DNA from: Prionailurus bengalensis
Lineage: Eukaryota > Chordata > Mammalia > Carnivora > Felidae
DNA: 64,000 nucleotides
Direction of reading: 5' to 3'
Assembly: GCF_016509475.1 (NCBI RefSeq)
Contig: NC_057356.1
Coordinates: 9,933,501-9,997,500, forward strand
Part shown: in pieces, positions 28,101 to 42,100 of the stretch
How the letters are laid out: every line of letters starts with the position of its first letter
Position numbering within the stretch: the stretch's first letter is position 1
Notes under the pieces: generated by a model
Databases searched by the model: none
Told to the model about the DNA's origin: nothing
The model's input: only the letters and a program-made list of their open reading frames with translations
Translations under genes and position numbers: made by a program

Positions 28101-29529
28101 TCTCAGTGTGTTTCAGTCAACACTTTAAAGAAGAACCAAGTTCTTATTGATTTCTCTAATTCTCTCACAAAGAAGAAATTCTAAACAACAATGCAAGCAA
28201 CAGCCTCCAGCATCTGTCAAAATTATAACCACCACTGCTATAAAAAAAAATCTTTGGATTGCTATAAATTGCCATGTGGGAACAAATTATTGAGTTTACA
28301 TAGAAGCTAACTTAAAAATAATTACAGAGAATGAAATGAACCGTAGGTTTAGAAATTATTCAATAGAAAGGTTGTGAGAAAATTACCACCTTTTCAAGTT
28401 ATTTGAATGGAGAGAATGTAATAAACCAGCCACAAAGTCAAAATTATTTCAAATGTTAGATTATTTTATCTCTATATACATAGATTTCAGATGTGTATGA
28501 GATCACTTGTAAGCGCAATACTTTATAGTCCTTTAAAAAAGGATGAAATAAACAAGGCACAAGAAGAGTGACAGAAGAGTGACACGAGCACATGGAGACA
28601 CGTTACGAGAGTGTCACAAATATGGTAACCACTGTGCAAGGACATAAGAACCTATGAGATGAGTGACCTAATATTACCTCTCACAACAATATAGCCACAT
28701 GGTGAAATGTGACATCGTAATACACAGAGTTAGCCAGCTGAGCTGCACTTTACACACTGGGTAGAAAGCATCGTTAGAAGAAAGCTTGGTGTTTACCTGT
28801 ACCTTCAATGTCTCTCCCTGCAAGGAGCTGTCACTGTCCTCGTTCTCATCGGGTTTAATCAAAATAGTGTTACTGAGAAGGTGGTTCTGAACTGCCATCA
28901 GATAGCGCAGGCAGGAGGATGCAGCCTTTAATACAAATAAGGGCATTTAAATGATCTACACCTTACAGCAAAAAGGCTTCATGTAATCCTCATGTTTATA
29001 AGGGTTGGACAAGGGAAGCAGAAGAGAAAGTACAGAAAACAGACCAGGTTAGTTTCTCAGGTGACTTATTTCCACATGACTTTTGATATGTCATTTGACA
29101 CATTTACCTTTCTGCCTTCTGCTGCCTAATTCGCACTAGTCACTCAGATACTTACTTGAATTTCTCCCACCCTCTCCCCCTCTCATGAATTTCCACTAGA
29201 AGAGAGTCCACCAGAACCTTGGAAGAATCTCTAGGTTCTTTCTAGTCTCTGGGGGAACGGTGACGTTTTAGAAAACGATACCACATTAACAATTAACAGG
29301 GAGGACAATCCTCACTATGTAAACAAAACGAAAACATCCAAATTCAGTCAAACAATTCACTGCATCAAGACATTTAAAAGCAAGAGGAATAAAATCTTAG
29401 AGAAAGCGATCCAAGTGGGTTTGTTTGGTTCTGTATTTCCAGGACAAACACAGTCACCCACTGACTCCGTTAATTAAGACTGCCTTGGAGAGTGCGTTAC
29501 ATGAGTGTGTATACACACATACACACGCG

Positions 29530-29562
<33 letters not shown>

Positions 29563-32500
29563 CCCTCAATACAGTAACATGAAAACAGGGACACTTGATA
29601 CCATTTGGCTTCATTAAACACATTTTTACTTACAGGCACAGTCGAAAGGAGTTTTTGAAAATCCTCTTTAGAGACAGTTTGGCACTTGGTGATTAAGATA
29701 CAGGATTCCCGTACAACAATCTTCAGAATGTAGTGTAAAAGTTCATCATTTAGTCTTTAACATGCAGGAAAAATGTAACAATAAGATACGTATGGTTTAA
29801 TAATAAAAGGATAAACTTTACACAATTGGAATGAGATGACAAACAGGAGATACAAAATTCAGTGGCTCTGTAAGTATATCACCTTCCTCAGCAACAATGC
29901 TAACAACTAGGTGTACTATCTAAATCCAACTTAAGAAACAAAATGGTAACCAAGGACCTAGTCTGAGTACTTTTGTAAACGGCAAAGAAAACCAACACCT
30001 TCCTCCCCTTCCCAGCTCTCACCCACACCCTCACCCTGGCCCTCTCCCGCAGCCCACTGAGTTGGGTGGCACCCTTCACCAAGATCTTTAAATAAGTTCC
30101 ATCCATTCTTTCCACTGAGTACTTTGCTGAGAAAACTGAAAAATGCTATCATCGCCTTTTAGGGCAAGTGTGGGATATATGATCTTTTGATTGATCCGTG
30201 ATTTCAACTTAACATGCTAATTATCATATTAGATATTATAGGAGACTTACATTGCTCAAACGCATTTAATGTAAATTAGTTACTGAGAAAAACACAAAGA
30301 GAAGGCTATCAGTCAACAGCATGACTGGGGTCACCTGTAATGCTCATCCTCCTCGCTGCCAAATCGGTTGTTTTGAAGCTGTTCAGCTAAATTGGTTAAG
30401 ATCACATCCCGCAGCTGGGACAGGCCGCTGTTTCTCTCTCCTGACACAGAACAGAGCTCCGTGAACGACCCTGGTGATTACACTTAGGAAACTGAGGCTA
30501 TTAAAACAAGTTTTCAAAGGAGCACACTGTTGACGACGTGGGGGCGCCAGGCACACGTACTCTCACAAAGAGCAGCAGCAAAAACAACCTCACAACCAAG
30601 CAGACTTCTTTCAACCAGCACATCCTTATCTAGCTGTAGTTTGCCTCTTCATATGTCACACAGTGACTGACATATGAAGTGGGATTTCTAATTCCTTAAA
30701 TTCACGCTGCTTATCAACACAGAGTGTCTCTGACAGGGTGAGCTTTGCTGTAGTTGTTCGATCTAACTTTAAAAGTTGGGTTTTAATGTATGGAGGAAAC
30801 AAACGGACTTGGCAACCCCTAAGAAGTCATTATCTGTAATGCACATTAAACCTCTACTATCAGGCACCTTCTGCTAAGTGGCATGGATAGAAAAAGGTTG
30901 ATAAAGCTTGAAGATACACAGAACAGGGTTTCTCCTCTCAATCTAGTTGAAGCACTGGTGTACGTGCAGATACATTAAAAAAAAAAAATTAACACGGGGC
31001 GCCTAGGTGGCTCAGTCGATTAAGCATCCAACTTTGGCTCAGGTCATGATCTCACAATTTGTGGGTTCGAGTCCCACATCAGGCTCTGTGCTGACAGCTC
31101 AGAGCCTGGAGCCTGCTTCAGATTCTGGGTCTCCCTCTCTCTGCCCCCTGCCCCTGTTCGCATTCTGTCTCTCTCTCAAAAGTGAACTTTGAAAAAAAAA
31201 AAACTACTAACAAATACTAACAAACAAGAAAGGTCTATTATCATAATAATCCAGTTGGTTCCTCGCGGACAAAAAAAGGGATGGCTGTTCCAGGAGAAGT
31301 CAGGGATAATTCTCACCTTCCGTTAAGACCAGCTTAAGTAAGTTATTGATTTCGGTTTCACCTGGGTACAAGATATTTAAGCCAGAGCTGAAATGACAGA
31401 AAAGTCAAAAAGCTTTTCAACAAATATTCTAGAAAATCCAAACTCTAAATATTTTAATTTGCACTTATATTAAAGATGCCAGTGATTACATGAAACTCTG
31501 AGGGAAGTTTCATGACTAACAAAGTGGCTGAACCTAAATTCAACATCATGATACAGTCCATTCACCTCCCTGATCAGCAACCAACAGGCTCCCTCTCCTC
31601 CTGCGAGTTTCCAGAATGAGAACTTGTCTGAGGCTGGATATGCAACTGGTAAGAGAGAACTGAGCTGTAAAAAAGTCAGTGTAGCCGGGCCAGGTAGATA
31701 TTAGCAGACTGTGCCCAAAAGCACATTTGGGAAGTGGGATTTCTAAATCTCAGCTTTTCAAATGGGCAAGAGGAGCATCACAAGTGGTGCCAGAATTTTA
31801 TTTTTTTCTGCGAGGTTTCCACACAATAAAGTGAACATTTTTCAAGTGTACAATATGACAAGTTTTGACATATGGGTATACCCATGAAGCCATCACCATA
31901 GTCAGAACACAGCCATCACCTCCAGAAGTTTCCTCATGACACTAGATTTAAATTAGAAAACAGAGGCGTCTGACTTCAGCTCAGGTCATGATCTCGTGGT
32001 TTGTGAGTTCAGGCCCCGCGTCAGGCTCTGTGCTGACAGCTCAGAGCCTGGAGCCCACTTTGGATTCTGTGTCTCCCTCTCTCTCTCTGCCCTTTCCCCA
32101 CTCAAGCACGCACGCGTATGCTCGCTCTCAAAAATAAACATACGTTTAAAAAAAAAAAAAAACTTAAAAATAAATAAATTAGAAAAGATACCCAAAGCAT
32201 AATCAACTATGGAAGGAAAAAAATCCCCTCCCTCTCTGCTCACCCCTGTCACACAGTTCTTGCAGACCAAGCCTTCAGTTGTCCCTTGGTCACTAAATTA
32301 TACTTGGGTCACATTAAAACTATATTCTTGGATAACAGTTCATTGCACTCGGAAAACAATATTAAATATTAAACAATATTATTAAAGAATAACAAACAGA
32401 AAATGGCCCATATATTCTGCCCTCTTCTCTAACAAGATTTTAGGTTTTAAGCAGAATTTAAAAGGTACTTTGCATTTTACTAAGCTCTCACAAACTCTCA

Positions 32501-35500
32501 TAGCAGGTGTTATTTTTATGCCCATTTTATAGCTAAGGAAAAGGAAACCTCAAACCGAGCTAGTAAGTGGCAGAGCAAGGACTAGAACCCAGGTCTGCCG
32601 GCTGCCAAAAGCCTGGCTTCTTAGTCACTTTGTGACACTCTCTCCACACATGACAGGAACCTTCACTTGCAAACCATCAAAATACCCAATTAAAGAGCTA
32701 AAAATTTTTTTTCTTTCTTTTAAAATCCGAAAGGGAAGATGAGGCCTCTGGGAGTGGGGCCACAAGCCCTCTCTGGCCAAATTATCCCCTGTGCACGAGG
32801 CCCTGACTATGGGATGAGGTCAGAGACTTCCAGGCCACCAGCCAGTAGAGTACAGAGGGTATAGGGCGGCACAGGAGACGCATTTTGCAGAAAGCATGAA
32901 GAAAATCATCTGATTACCTGATGGCAAGACAGACTTCCTTCTGAATTTCAGGGCAAATTTGATCTTTTGGTGCCATCAACAACTGCCAAAGCAGCAATCC
33001 AGACCGTCGAATGATGTCTCGGTTTCTTTCAGTTTGTGGGCTGAAGAAAAATTTAAATACCACCTACGGAAACATAAGGGGTGTATCTAAAAATGCTTAT
33101 TCTACTAAGGATAAAATTATCCCTATGAAAAAAAGCACATAGTAGATATTCTTATGAACAGACATCCAGGTGGATTTTTAACCACACTCTCTTCTATTGT
33201 GTAATAGTGTAATTATAGTAAATATTTTACATCTATTAATTGCAGTGAGCTACATATAGCAATACTCCATTAACTGCAGTGCAACGAATATGATCATCAT
33301 TCCTAATTACAGGATTAGAGTGTGGTTATGATGCAAGACGGGAATGTTATTAAATTTCTCTTTTGGTGGCAATTAGCTGGCTGAAAACAAGTTTTGTGTT
33401 TCTTTTTCTCTAATATCTTACGTGGAAACGGTGCATTTACCTGAAAGACAACGAGAATACAGCGTATGATACAAGTATCTCCGTTAACCATGGCCTTCTC
33501 CATAATGTCACAAATACTGCTAAGATGGTGGGCTTCGATTGGATGCTGCTTGCCCAAGACACTTGTGATTGGAAGATTGGGGTTGGTGGCAAGAAGATTG
33601 AGTTGGTGTATGCACATCGCACCCACATGGTGCAGTAACTGGTTTATAACCTCATTCGTGGTTATAGCCTCTTCTAGAAAATGAAAAAGAAACTCAGTGA
33701 GGAAAGGCATCTCCGTGGGTGGCCTCCAAGGAGCAGAACTCTGACTTACAAAAGGAACATACATACTAGGACAGAGGATCTTGGCTCCCATCTCTTCTAC
33801 TACCTCTGGCCACAGAGTGCTGGGGCGAAAATGAAAACGCTAGGAAATCCCCATTTTTTAAAAAAAAATTTAACGTTTATTTATTATTAAAAGACAGAGA
33901 CAGAGCATGGGAAGGGCAGAGAGAGGGGTAGACACAGAATCTGAAGCAGGCTCCAGGCTCCGAGCGGTCAGCACAGAGCCCGACGCGGGACTCGAGCTCA
34001 CAAACTGCGAGATCATGGCCTGAGCTGAAGTCAGATGCTTAACTGAGCCACCCAGGCACCCCTAGGAAATCCCCATTTTTAAAGGGCAGAAGTGACTAAC
34101 CACTTAGAGAGCCCTTTCTATATGCCGGACAACAGGCTAAATGTTTTACATGCATTACCTTACAATACCGTTATAAAACTTAGACTATTTTAGCCCTGTT
34201 TTGTAGAGGAGTCAATCAAGGTCAGAGAGGTTAAGTAACTCGCCCTGGGTCACACAGATACTAAGTGTAGAGCTGGGATTTGCATTCAGGTCATTTCCGC
34301 TCAGAGGCCATGCTGCAACCAATCTAGTAAAATCTACCTTCTATGACTTCTCGGTGATGGAACACCACCCCCACCGCATCCCCACTCCCAGGTCCACAAA
34401 TATCTCCTCCCACGGTACCTCAACATTTTTATCTCAGTCACCACAACCTAGAGAGCCATCAGTTCAACTGTGAGCATTCACAAGCATCCTCTTACATAAT
34501 AATAAACAGCCCATGGACGGTCACAGCCATTCAGGAAATGGATGTGAAAGTAACCTAAACAGGCAGAGTGAAAAACAGAACAAAACAAAAAAACCCAACC
34601 CTGCTTTTCCCCCTTAAAGTAGCTGAAATTAATTGCCTACCAGGAACAGGAAAGCAGCAATCTGGGAGAGGCAGGCCTGGGTAGGGGGACCTTGGAGTTG
34701 CTAAAGGATGGTGGGCACTAGGGACTAGCAGGAAGGACTCAAGGAAAACCAAAGAGAAGGTAAACTTGGCCAAAACTAAACTCTTTCAATTGTATATTAA
34801 CTGGAGGGCCAGTTCTTTTTTTATGTCTTTGAGTCCCTTGCTTTTAGGACAATAGAATCCGGGTTAATACTACTCGTCCTCACCAAAGACTTTCAGAAAG
34901 CTAGCCTCTGGGACCTACCCAAATAAATAAGGTCTTGGATTTTTACGCTGAGTTAGATGGGAAGCCGGTGGAGGAGTCTGAGCAGAGGAGGGACAGACCT
35001 GACTCCTGACACTGAGACTGGTTGCCAGGCGGAAATGAGCCTACAGGGGCGGAGGGCAACCGTGGAGGAAGCAGGAAGACCAGTGAGCGGGCCACTAGGA
35101 GAATCTGGCAAAGTAAAACCAATGCCTGGGCAAGAGGTAGTGCAGCCCGGGTAGTGCAAAATGGTTGGATTTGGGATACCTCTTGAGGGTAGGACCGGAC
35201 AGGATTTGCTGATGTCCGTTTGGATATGAGGTGTCAAAAAACAGTCTTAGATGACCCTAAATTTGTGGGCTCGGCGTATGAAGCCACAGTGATCCCTCTC
35301 CTAGCACACGGGGGACTCAGCAGGTACAGATCTGGAGAAGGGGAAAGCCAGTAAGTCTGTTCTTGACAAGCTGAAGATACTGATCAGATATGCAAGTGGA
35401 GGTGAGTATACAGTCTAGGGAGAAATCTCCAAGCAAGAGGCTTGGAGAGAATCATTAGGGAGGCACTGATATATAGTTGACTTTTTTCTTCTTTTTGCTG

Positions 35501-36082
35501 TTTCTTCATTCCCCAGTAGCTTTATCCAGATATAATTTACATACCATAAAATTCTCCCATTTTAAGTGCATAATTCAATGATTTTTAGTAAATTTACACA
35601 CATACCGGAAGCAGGAACATAAGTAGAAAAATTACCACTGAATATGAAAATTAATTCTAAGGAAATAGTATGATCAACTTTACGCCAGCAGTAAGAAAAC
35701 TTAGGGGCACCTAGGGGGCTCAGTTAGTTAAGCATCTTTGGCTCAGGTCATGATCTCATAGTTTGTGGGTTCGAGCTCCGCATCGGGCTCTATGCTGCCA
35801 GCTCGGAACCTGGAGCCTGCTTCAGATTCTGTCTCTCTCCCTCTCTCTATGCCCCTCCACCACTCATGCTCTGTCTCTCAAAAATAAAAACATTAAAAAA
35901 AAAAAAATCAAACCTAGGGGCACCTGGGTGGCTCAGTTGGTTGAGCATCCAACTTCGGCTCAGGTCTGATCTCACTGTTTCTGAGTTCAAGCCCCGCATC
36001 GGGTTCTGTGCTGACAAGTCAAGCCTGGAGCCCGCCTCAGATTCTGTGTCTCCCTCTCTCTTTGACCATCCCCCACTCACAA

Positions 36083-36117
<35 letters not shown>

Positions 36118-39100
36118 AATAAACATTAAAAAAAAAATTAAACCTAGATGAAATGCACAAATTCTAGAAAGACACAAATTACCAAAACTATCTCAAGAAT
36201 AAAAAATCTGATTAGATAACTGCAGAGCCTCAAAGTATCACCTTCCTCAAAGTATTAATTACTGTGGTAATTAACATAATTAACATGTGTCCACAAATTC
36301 TGATTTTTTTTTAATGTTTATTTATTTGGGGAGAAAGCGGGCCCAAGTCGGGGAGGGGCAGGCAGAGATGCAGAGACAGAATCCCAAGCAGGCTCCTTGC
36401 AGAGCCCCACTTGGGGCTTGAACTCATCAACTATGAGATCATGACCTGAACCGAAACCAAGAGTCAGACAACCAACCAACTGAGCCACGCAGGTGCCCAT
36501 CTTTGATGCTTTTCCTTTCAGGAAGTGGAACCTAATTCCTCTTCCCATAAGTGTGGGCTTAATGACCGGCTTCTAACTGGAAAGGGAAAAATAGAAACTT
36601 TGCAGTGAAGAAAGCTGGCATTTAAACCAACTGATCAATTTTAACATGGTTAATAATAACAAATCCTGTTGACATTATGAACCCTGTGATAGGATGTAAT
36701 GAGAAAAGCACTTCACCTCTGGAATTCCTCTCTAAAACCTCAGTTCCAATGAGAAAACGACAGGGCACCTGGGTGGCTCAGTCCATTCAGCCTTTGACTC
36801 GGGTTTCTGCTCAGTTCATGATCTCGAGGTTCGCTGATCAAGCCCCACCTGGGGCTCTGTACGGACAGCATGGAGCCTGCTTGGGATTCTCTCTCTCCCT
36901 GCCTCCCTCCTCCCCCCCCCCACCTCTCTCTCTCTCTCTCTCTCTGCCCCTTCCCTGCTCACATGCACATGCTCTCAAAGTAAACTTAAAAAAAAAAAAA
37001 AAATGAGAAAACATCAGATGAGCCCAAACCAAAGGACATTCTATAAAATACCTGACCAGTAGTCCCCAGAAGTGTCCTTTTCCGTTCTTCAAATAGGAAG
37101 ACTCTATCCAGCTAGGTCCAAGTTGCGGATTTATTTTTCCCCCCATCTCAAGCCTGCTGCTGAGCCCTCTTAATGATTTTTTTTCTCTTCAGTCACTGAA
37201 CTTTTCAAATCCAGAATTTCCAACTGGTTCTTTTTTCAAAAATTATTTGTTCACATTCTCTATTCTTAAGTCATCTTTTTCCACAGGGTTTCCTTTAGAT
37301 CTTTCAGTTTATGTATGAAAGGCTACTTTAGTCTTTATCTGCTAAGTCCCACTTCTGAGTTGTGTCTGCAGTGTGTAGCTACTAATTTGTTTGGTTTGGG
37401 TTTTTTTAAATTCTTGTTTCTACGTTTTTACCTTCCTTCACTTGTTTACTCTCATTCTTGTTTTTATTTTTAAGCCTGCTTTCCTAGGGGTCACCTAGTC
37501 TGAGTCAAAGATTGTGCTCAAACACCTTGAGCCAGTAAGTCAGCCACCCTGGCTGGGTCTCTCTTTTGGGGGGAGCACGTCAAGGCTCATACAGCTTTCG
37601 GTTCTGCCCTGGATTTCTGTCGGGCCCTCTCACATCGTCACAGGTATATACAGGCTCGTGCTCGGCCAGGCCTGTGTGAACACGCTGGGTCCTCTCCAAC
37701 TTCTTCTATGCAGATGTGCAGGTAGCTTACCAAGGCCCCGTGCAGCTTTCTCCCGACCCGGATCTCAGGAGCTCATCTCTGGCTAGTCCGCTGGCTCTCT
37801 GCTCGCCCTCATCAAAACCACAACCTCAGGCCAGCTAAGCCACTGGTCTTCTCAGCTGGCGTGCCACACAGACGAGTATTGTTACTGACACCGGGGTTGG
37901 GCAGGAGTTTTTTCCACGCTCTGCTCCAAATCGAGTCAGCCTCCTCCGGCAGCAAAGCTGCCGGTTGACATGATCTGCCCCATGCCGGTGGGGTCACTGA
38001 CATGACCCGCCACACCCTGGGGGGGGGGGGGGGGTCACTGCACTGACCGAAATTACAGTGGAGGACGGGAGCTTCCATCCCAGCTGAGAATACCACAGAC
38101 TTCTGCTTCTCTTACCCAAAGTTCAGTGGTTTTATGAGGATTCACTTCTCAATTTGGTGTATGCCTTTGGTCAGTTTCCAGAGCCTAGAAATAGTTGCTT
38201 TTGGTAATTATGTCCCTTTCACCATTACTGTAAGGGGGGAGGATGTGCTCTTCTATACCACTGTAACTGACCTTGAAGCCACTTGCTTTTAAGTTAATAT
38301 TAACTTAATACATACTTAATTCCATCTAATTATAAGTTTGTTTATAAATAAGTTATCAATGTAAACCATTAAAACACCAAATAACCCACGGCAAGTACAA
38401 ATCATCATTTTTTGCACCACGGTTCTGACAATTTCAGAGTGATGTAACAGTTTGCTCTAAAGAACTCTATGGACTGGGGCGCCTGGGTGGTTCAATCGGT
38501 TAAGCATCCATCTTTTGGCTCAGGTCATGATCTCGCGGTTTGTGGGTTCGAGCCCCACATTGGGCTTTGTGCTGACAGCTCAGAGCCTGAAGCCCACTTC
38601 AGATTCTGTGTTTCCCTCTCTTTCTGCCCCACCCCACTCATGCTCGGTCTCTCTCTCTCTCTCTCTCTCTCTCAAAAATAAACATTAAAAAAAAAAACTT
38701 TAAAGTCTATGGGACTAGCTCAAATCCTCTATTTACAGATTTATTTAATCACAAACCAACCAGGCAGCAAGGATGTCAGGTTTCTAAGTTCAAAGTGGGA
38801 AGGAAGGCTGTTGACACATTTTGTCGCTTGGCCTATGTTCCCACTTACTAGTACTGCTGTGCTCTCTCCTAATTTATTTCGAGAAGGAGAAGTCTTTTCC
38901 TATAAGACCATGAGTGCACTTCACCTTTGGGCTCTGTGATGATGTGGCTGACTCCAAGTCTCTGGCAGACATAATGGAAGGCCTGGTTCCCAGGATTACA
39001 CCACTGATCGATATAATCGTTTGAGCATGTCCACAGCATGTTGTTCACTGTATCGTAACAGGCACCTGCAAAGAGCACATTGTATTCACCGGTCAAGTCA

Positions 39101-42100
39101 CCATCGGCCTGTATACAGATTTCCCAAAAGCACCGCTACAGAATGCAAAGGCGATTCTCCCCACCGCTGACAATCCATACCCCTAATTCCCATATCTTTG
39201 TTTGGCAAAGCATTAGAAGGAATCAGCATAAAGGCAGGACTCCATTTCTACTTTGCTTAACTCCTACGTGAGAATGGAGTAAGTCTTGTGAAACAGACAG
39301 TTCTTAGTAACGGACTTATATGTGACCGTTTTAATTCCAAAAAGGATTTAAGTGGCTTAAATCAAAACCAGGACTTATGAACATTAACACCCAATAAGAG
39401 CCTTAGTAACCAAGCCCAAACTTAGGCATGAGCTTCCTAGGAGCCAAAGCAAAGAGAAAATCCAATATATTACATAATGTTCATTTCCTAACAATAAGGA
39501 GCATACTGATTCCTCATGGAAAATAAACTTTTTTACAGCATGAATTTGAGGGGAATTTGTTAAGGGCACCATCATACAACCTAATGGACAGTATCTTCAA
39601 TAGCAATTTATGTGGAAGAATTTCACCTATGGTAGTTTCTTACATTGATCCTCAAAATTAAACAGTATCAAAAAATTCTTTCTTGCAAGGAAAATAGAAA
39701 CCACAGGGAAATGACAAGATTTTTCTGCGAGAAACTGCTAAAATTTTGAATTTTCCAGGGAAATACAGACACGTCTTACCCAATCCTGGTACAAGAGCAC
39801 CACGCCCAAGCGAGCTTCCAGCAGCATCTATGAGATCGGCGCGACTTGTGAACTGACCATCCGAAATGTTATACACCAAGCTAGAGGCAAGGACTTTGGA
39901 AACAAACATTAAACTTGTTTAATAAGCCTTACGGCGATGGCCTACTTTTCAAAGTTTAAACTTTAGGCTCTTAACAAGACTTTCACAAAAATCACACCTT
40001 TTGTTGTTGTTGCCTATTGGTGGGAACAATGAGGAGACAGAATACACACGTAAGACCACAAAAAAGAAAACAGTCACATCTTCCTAAATAGCGAGCCATA
40101 CTTTTCCTCAGTTAGTTAAGTAGCCGACTCTTGGTTTCAGCTCAGATCACGATCTCATGGTTCGTGGCTTCACGCCCTGCATTGGACCCAAGCTGAGAGC
40201 ACAGAGCCTGCCTGGGATTCTCGCTCTCCCCCCCTCCCTCTCCTTCTGTCCCACCCCACTCATGCACACGCTGTCTCTAAATAAATAAATAAACTCTGGG
40301 GAACCTGGGTGGCTCAGTCGGTTGAGCGTCCAACTTCGGCTCAGGTCATGATCTCACAGTTTGTGAGTTCGAGCCCTGCGTCAGGCTCTCTGCTGACAGC
40401 TCAGAGCCTGGATGGAGCCTGCTTCACATTCTGTGTCTCCCCATCTCTCAGCCCCTCCCCTGCTCATGCTCTCTCAATAATAAATAAACGTTTAAAAATT
40501 TTTTTAATAAACTTTAAAAAATAGCCATATTTCTCAAAGTGTTTTTCAAATGGCAACTTTTGCATATATTTTTCAATACAGATTATCAAAAGGGTAATTG
40601 CAAGAGGAGTTACGCTCACTAACATCACCAGGAAATACCACTAACGAGAAATATCTTATATACAGTTGCTACTCAACAAAGGTTAGCAGACACTCAAACA
40701 GAGCTGGGATGCTGTCCCTCCAAGCACCGACTCTAGAACTTGGAGACACTTTGGCCTTTTCTCTTAACATAGCATAGCATGGTGATGATAGGCACGGCTC
40801 TGGGTTTTCTGGCTTTGAATTCCAGTTGTACCAGTTCTGCGAGACCCTGGGAAATTTACCAAACCTCTCCATTTCCTCATGTACAAAGTACAGATTATAG
40901 AAGCACCCACCTTATGTAGTTATCGTGAAAATTAAATGAGTTAAAACCTTTCTACAGGCTCTACACCAGCACAGCTGTACTCGCTATAACCATTTCTTTT
41001 CCGTTTTCAAACATAAAATTCTAGCCCTGTCTCTTAAGCTCCTCTTTCTTGTTCCCATCCCCCCTGTAATCCAGGTCCTCACTACACCAGACTCAAGCTA
41101 TACTCTAAACTGTACTGTATTTTCTACGTGCTGCTGTTCCAACCTGCACCATAACAAATCATCTGCCCCAAATCTCTTTTTCATTGGGTTTTCCCACATT
41201 GGCCACTTACATGAATAATACCTATTTTGCACAACTTAAACCCAAGACCTCAGGACGGATCTCCTTTCTAGTTCACTCCACAATGACCCTCTCTCTCACA
41301 TCCTACAGCACTTCATCTCCCCACCACTCAGGCAGTGATACGGCATTGTGTACCATTTTCTCCTTGTTCCACACATGTACAACATTTCTCCCGACCAGAC
41401 GAGGAGCTCCTCAAAGCACCAGTTCTCCCACTTATGGTGTAGCCTCCACAGTGACCAATGTGGAACAGGAAACAAATTTAAGTATTTACGGATTTGTTGG
41501 GACTAGAATAGAATCACTAGGTAAGCTATAGCCTCATGAAAAAATGGTGCTGTGAAGTCCTACTTTAATCAATTGGGGCCAATTTTAAGTGAGTGAAAAA
41601 GCCATGCCAGAGACTAAAAAAAGACTTTAATAAGACTAATGGTAAATAAATAACCCAATTTAAAAATGGACAAGGGATCTGAATAGATATTTCTCCAAGG
41701 GGGACGTACAAATGGCCAATAAGCACAAGAAAAGATGTTCAACATCATTAGCCATTAGGGAAGTGCAAATCAAAACCACAATGAAATACCACTTCATACC
41801 CATTAAGATGGCTAGATTTTTAAAAAACAAAAAATAAATGTCAGTGAGGATGTGGAGAAATTGGAACCATTTTACGTTACTGATGAGAACGTAAAATGAT
41901 GCATTTGGAAAACAGTTTGGCAGTCCCTCCAAAGGCAAAACATATAGCTACCATATGACGAACATTCTACTCCTATGTATACACACAAGAGAAATGAAGA
42001 CATGCCCACACAAAAACTTGTACTAGAATGTTCATAGCAGCATTATGCAAAATAGCAAGAAAGGAGAAACAATCCAAATTTCAACAAAATGGGGTCTATC

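Larger units (their letters stand above)
31388..32917 (-). other. Intron E7-E8
   Basis: 1.5 kb with an old L1 end (31800), a 5'-truncated SINE (31966) and a MIR piece (32470); the rest is unique. Confidence 0.75.
33674..38924 (-). other. Intron E5-E6
   Basis: 5.25 kb with six SINEs, a MIR, an L1 remnant and a poly(G) run at 38022 to 38034. The stretches 34330 to 35490 and 37010 to 38470 contain no element I can name. Confidence 0.75.

Noticed and set aside
41660..41938. Minus-strand 92-codon frame and plus-strand ORF2-like sequence
   Set aside because: It is the 3' end of a dead L1; ORF2 sense frame is broken, and the minus frame is a shadow.
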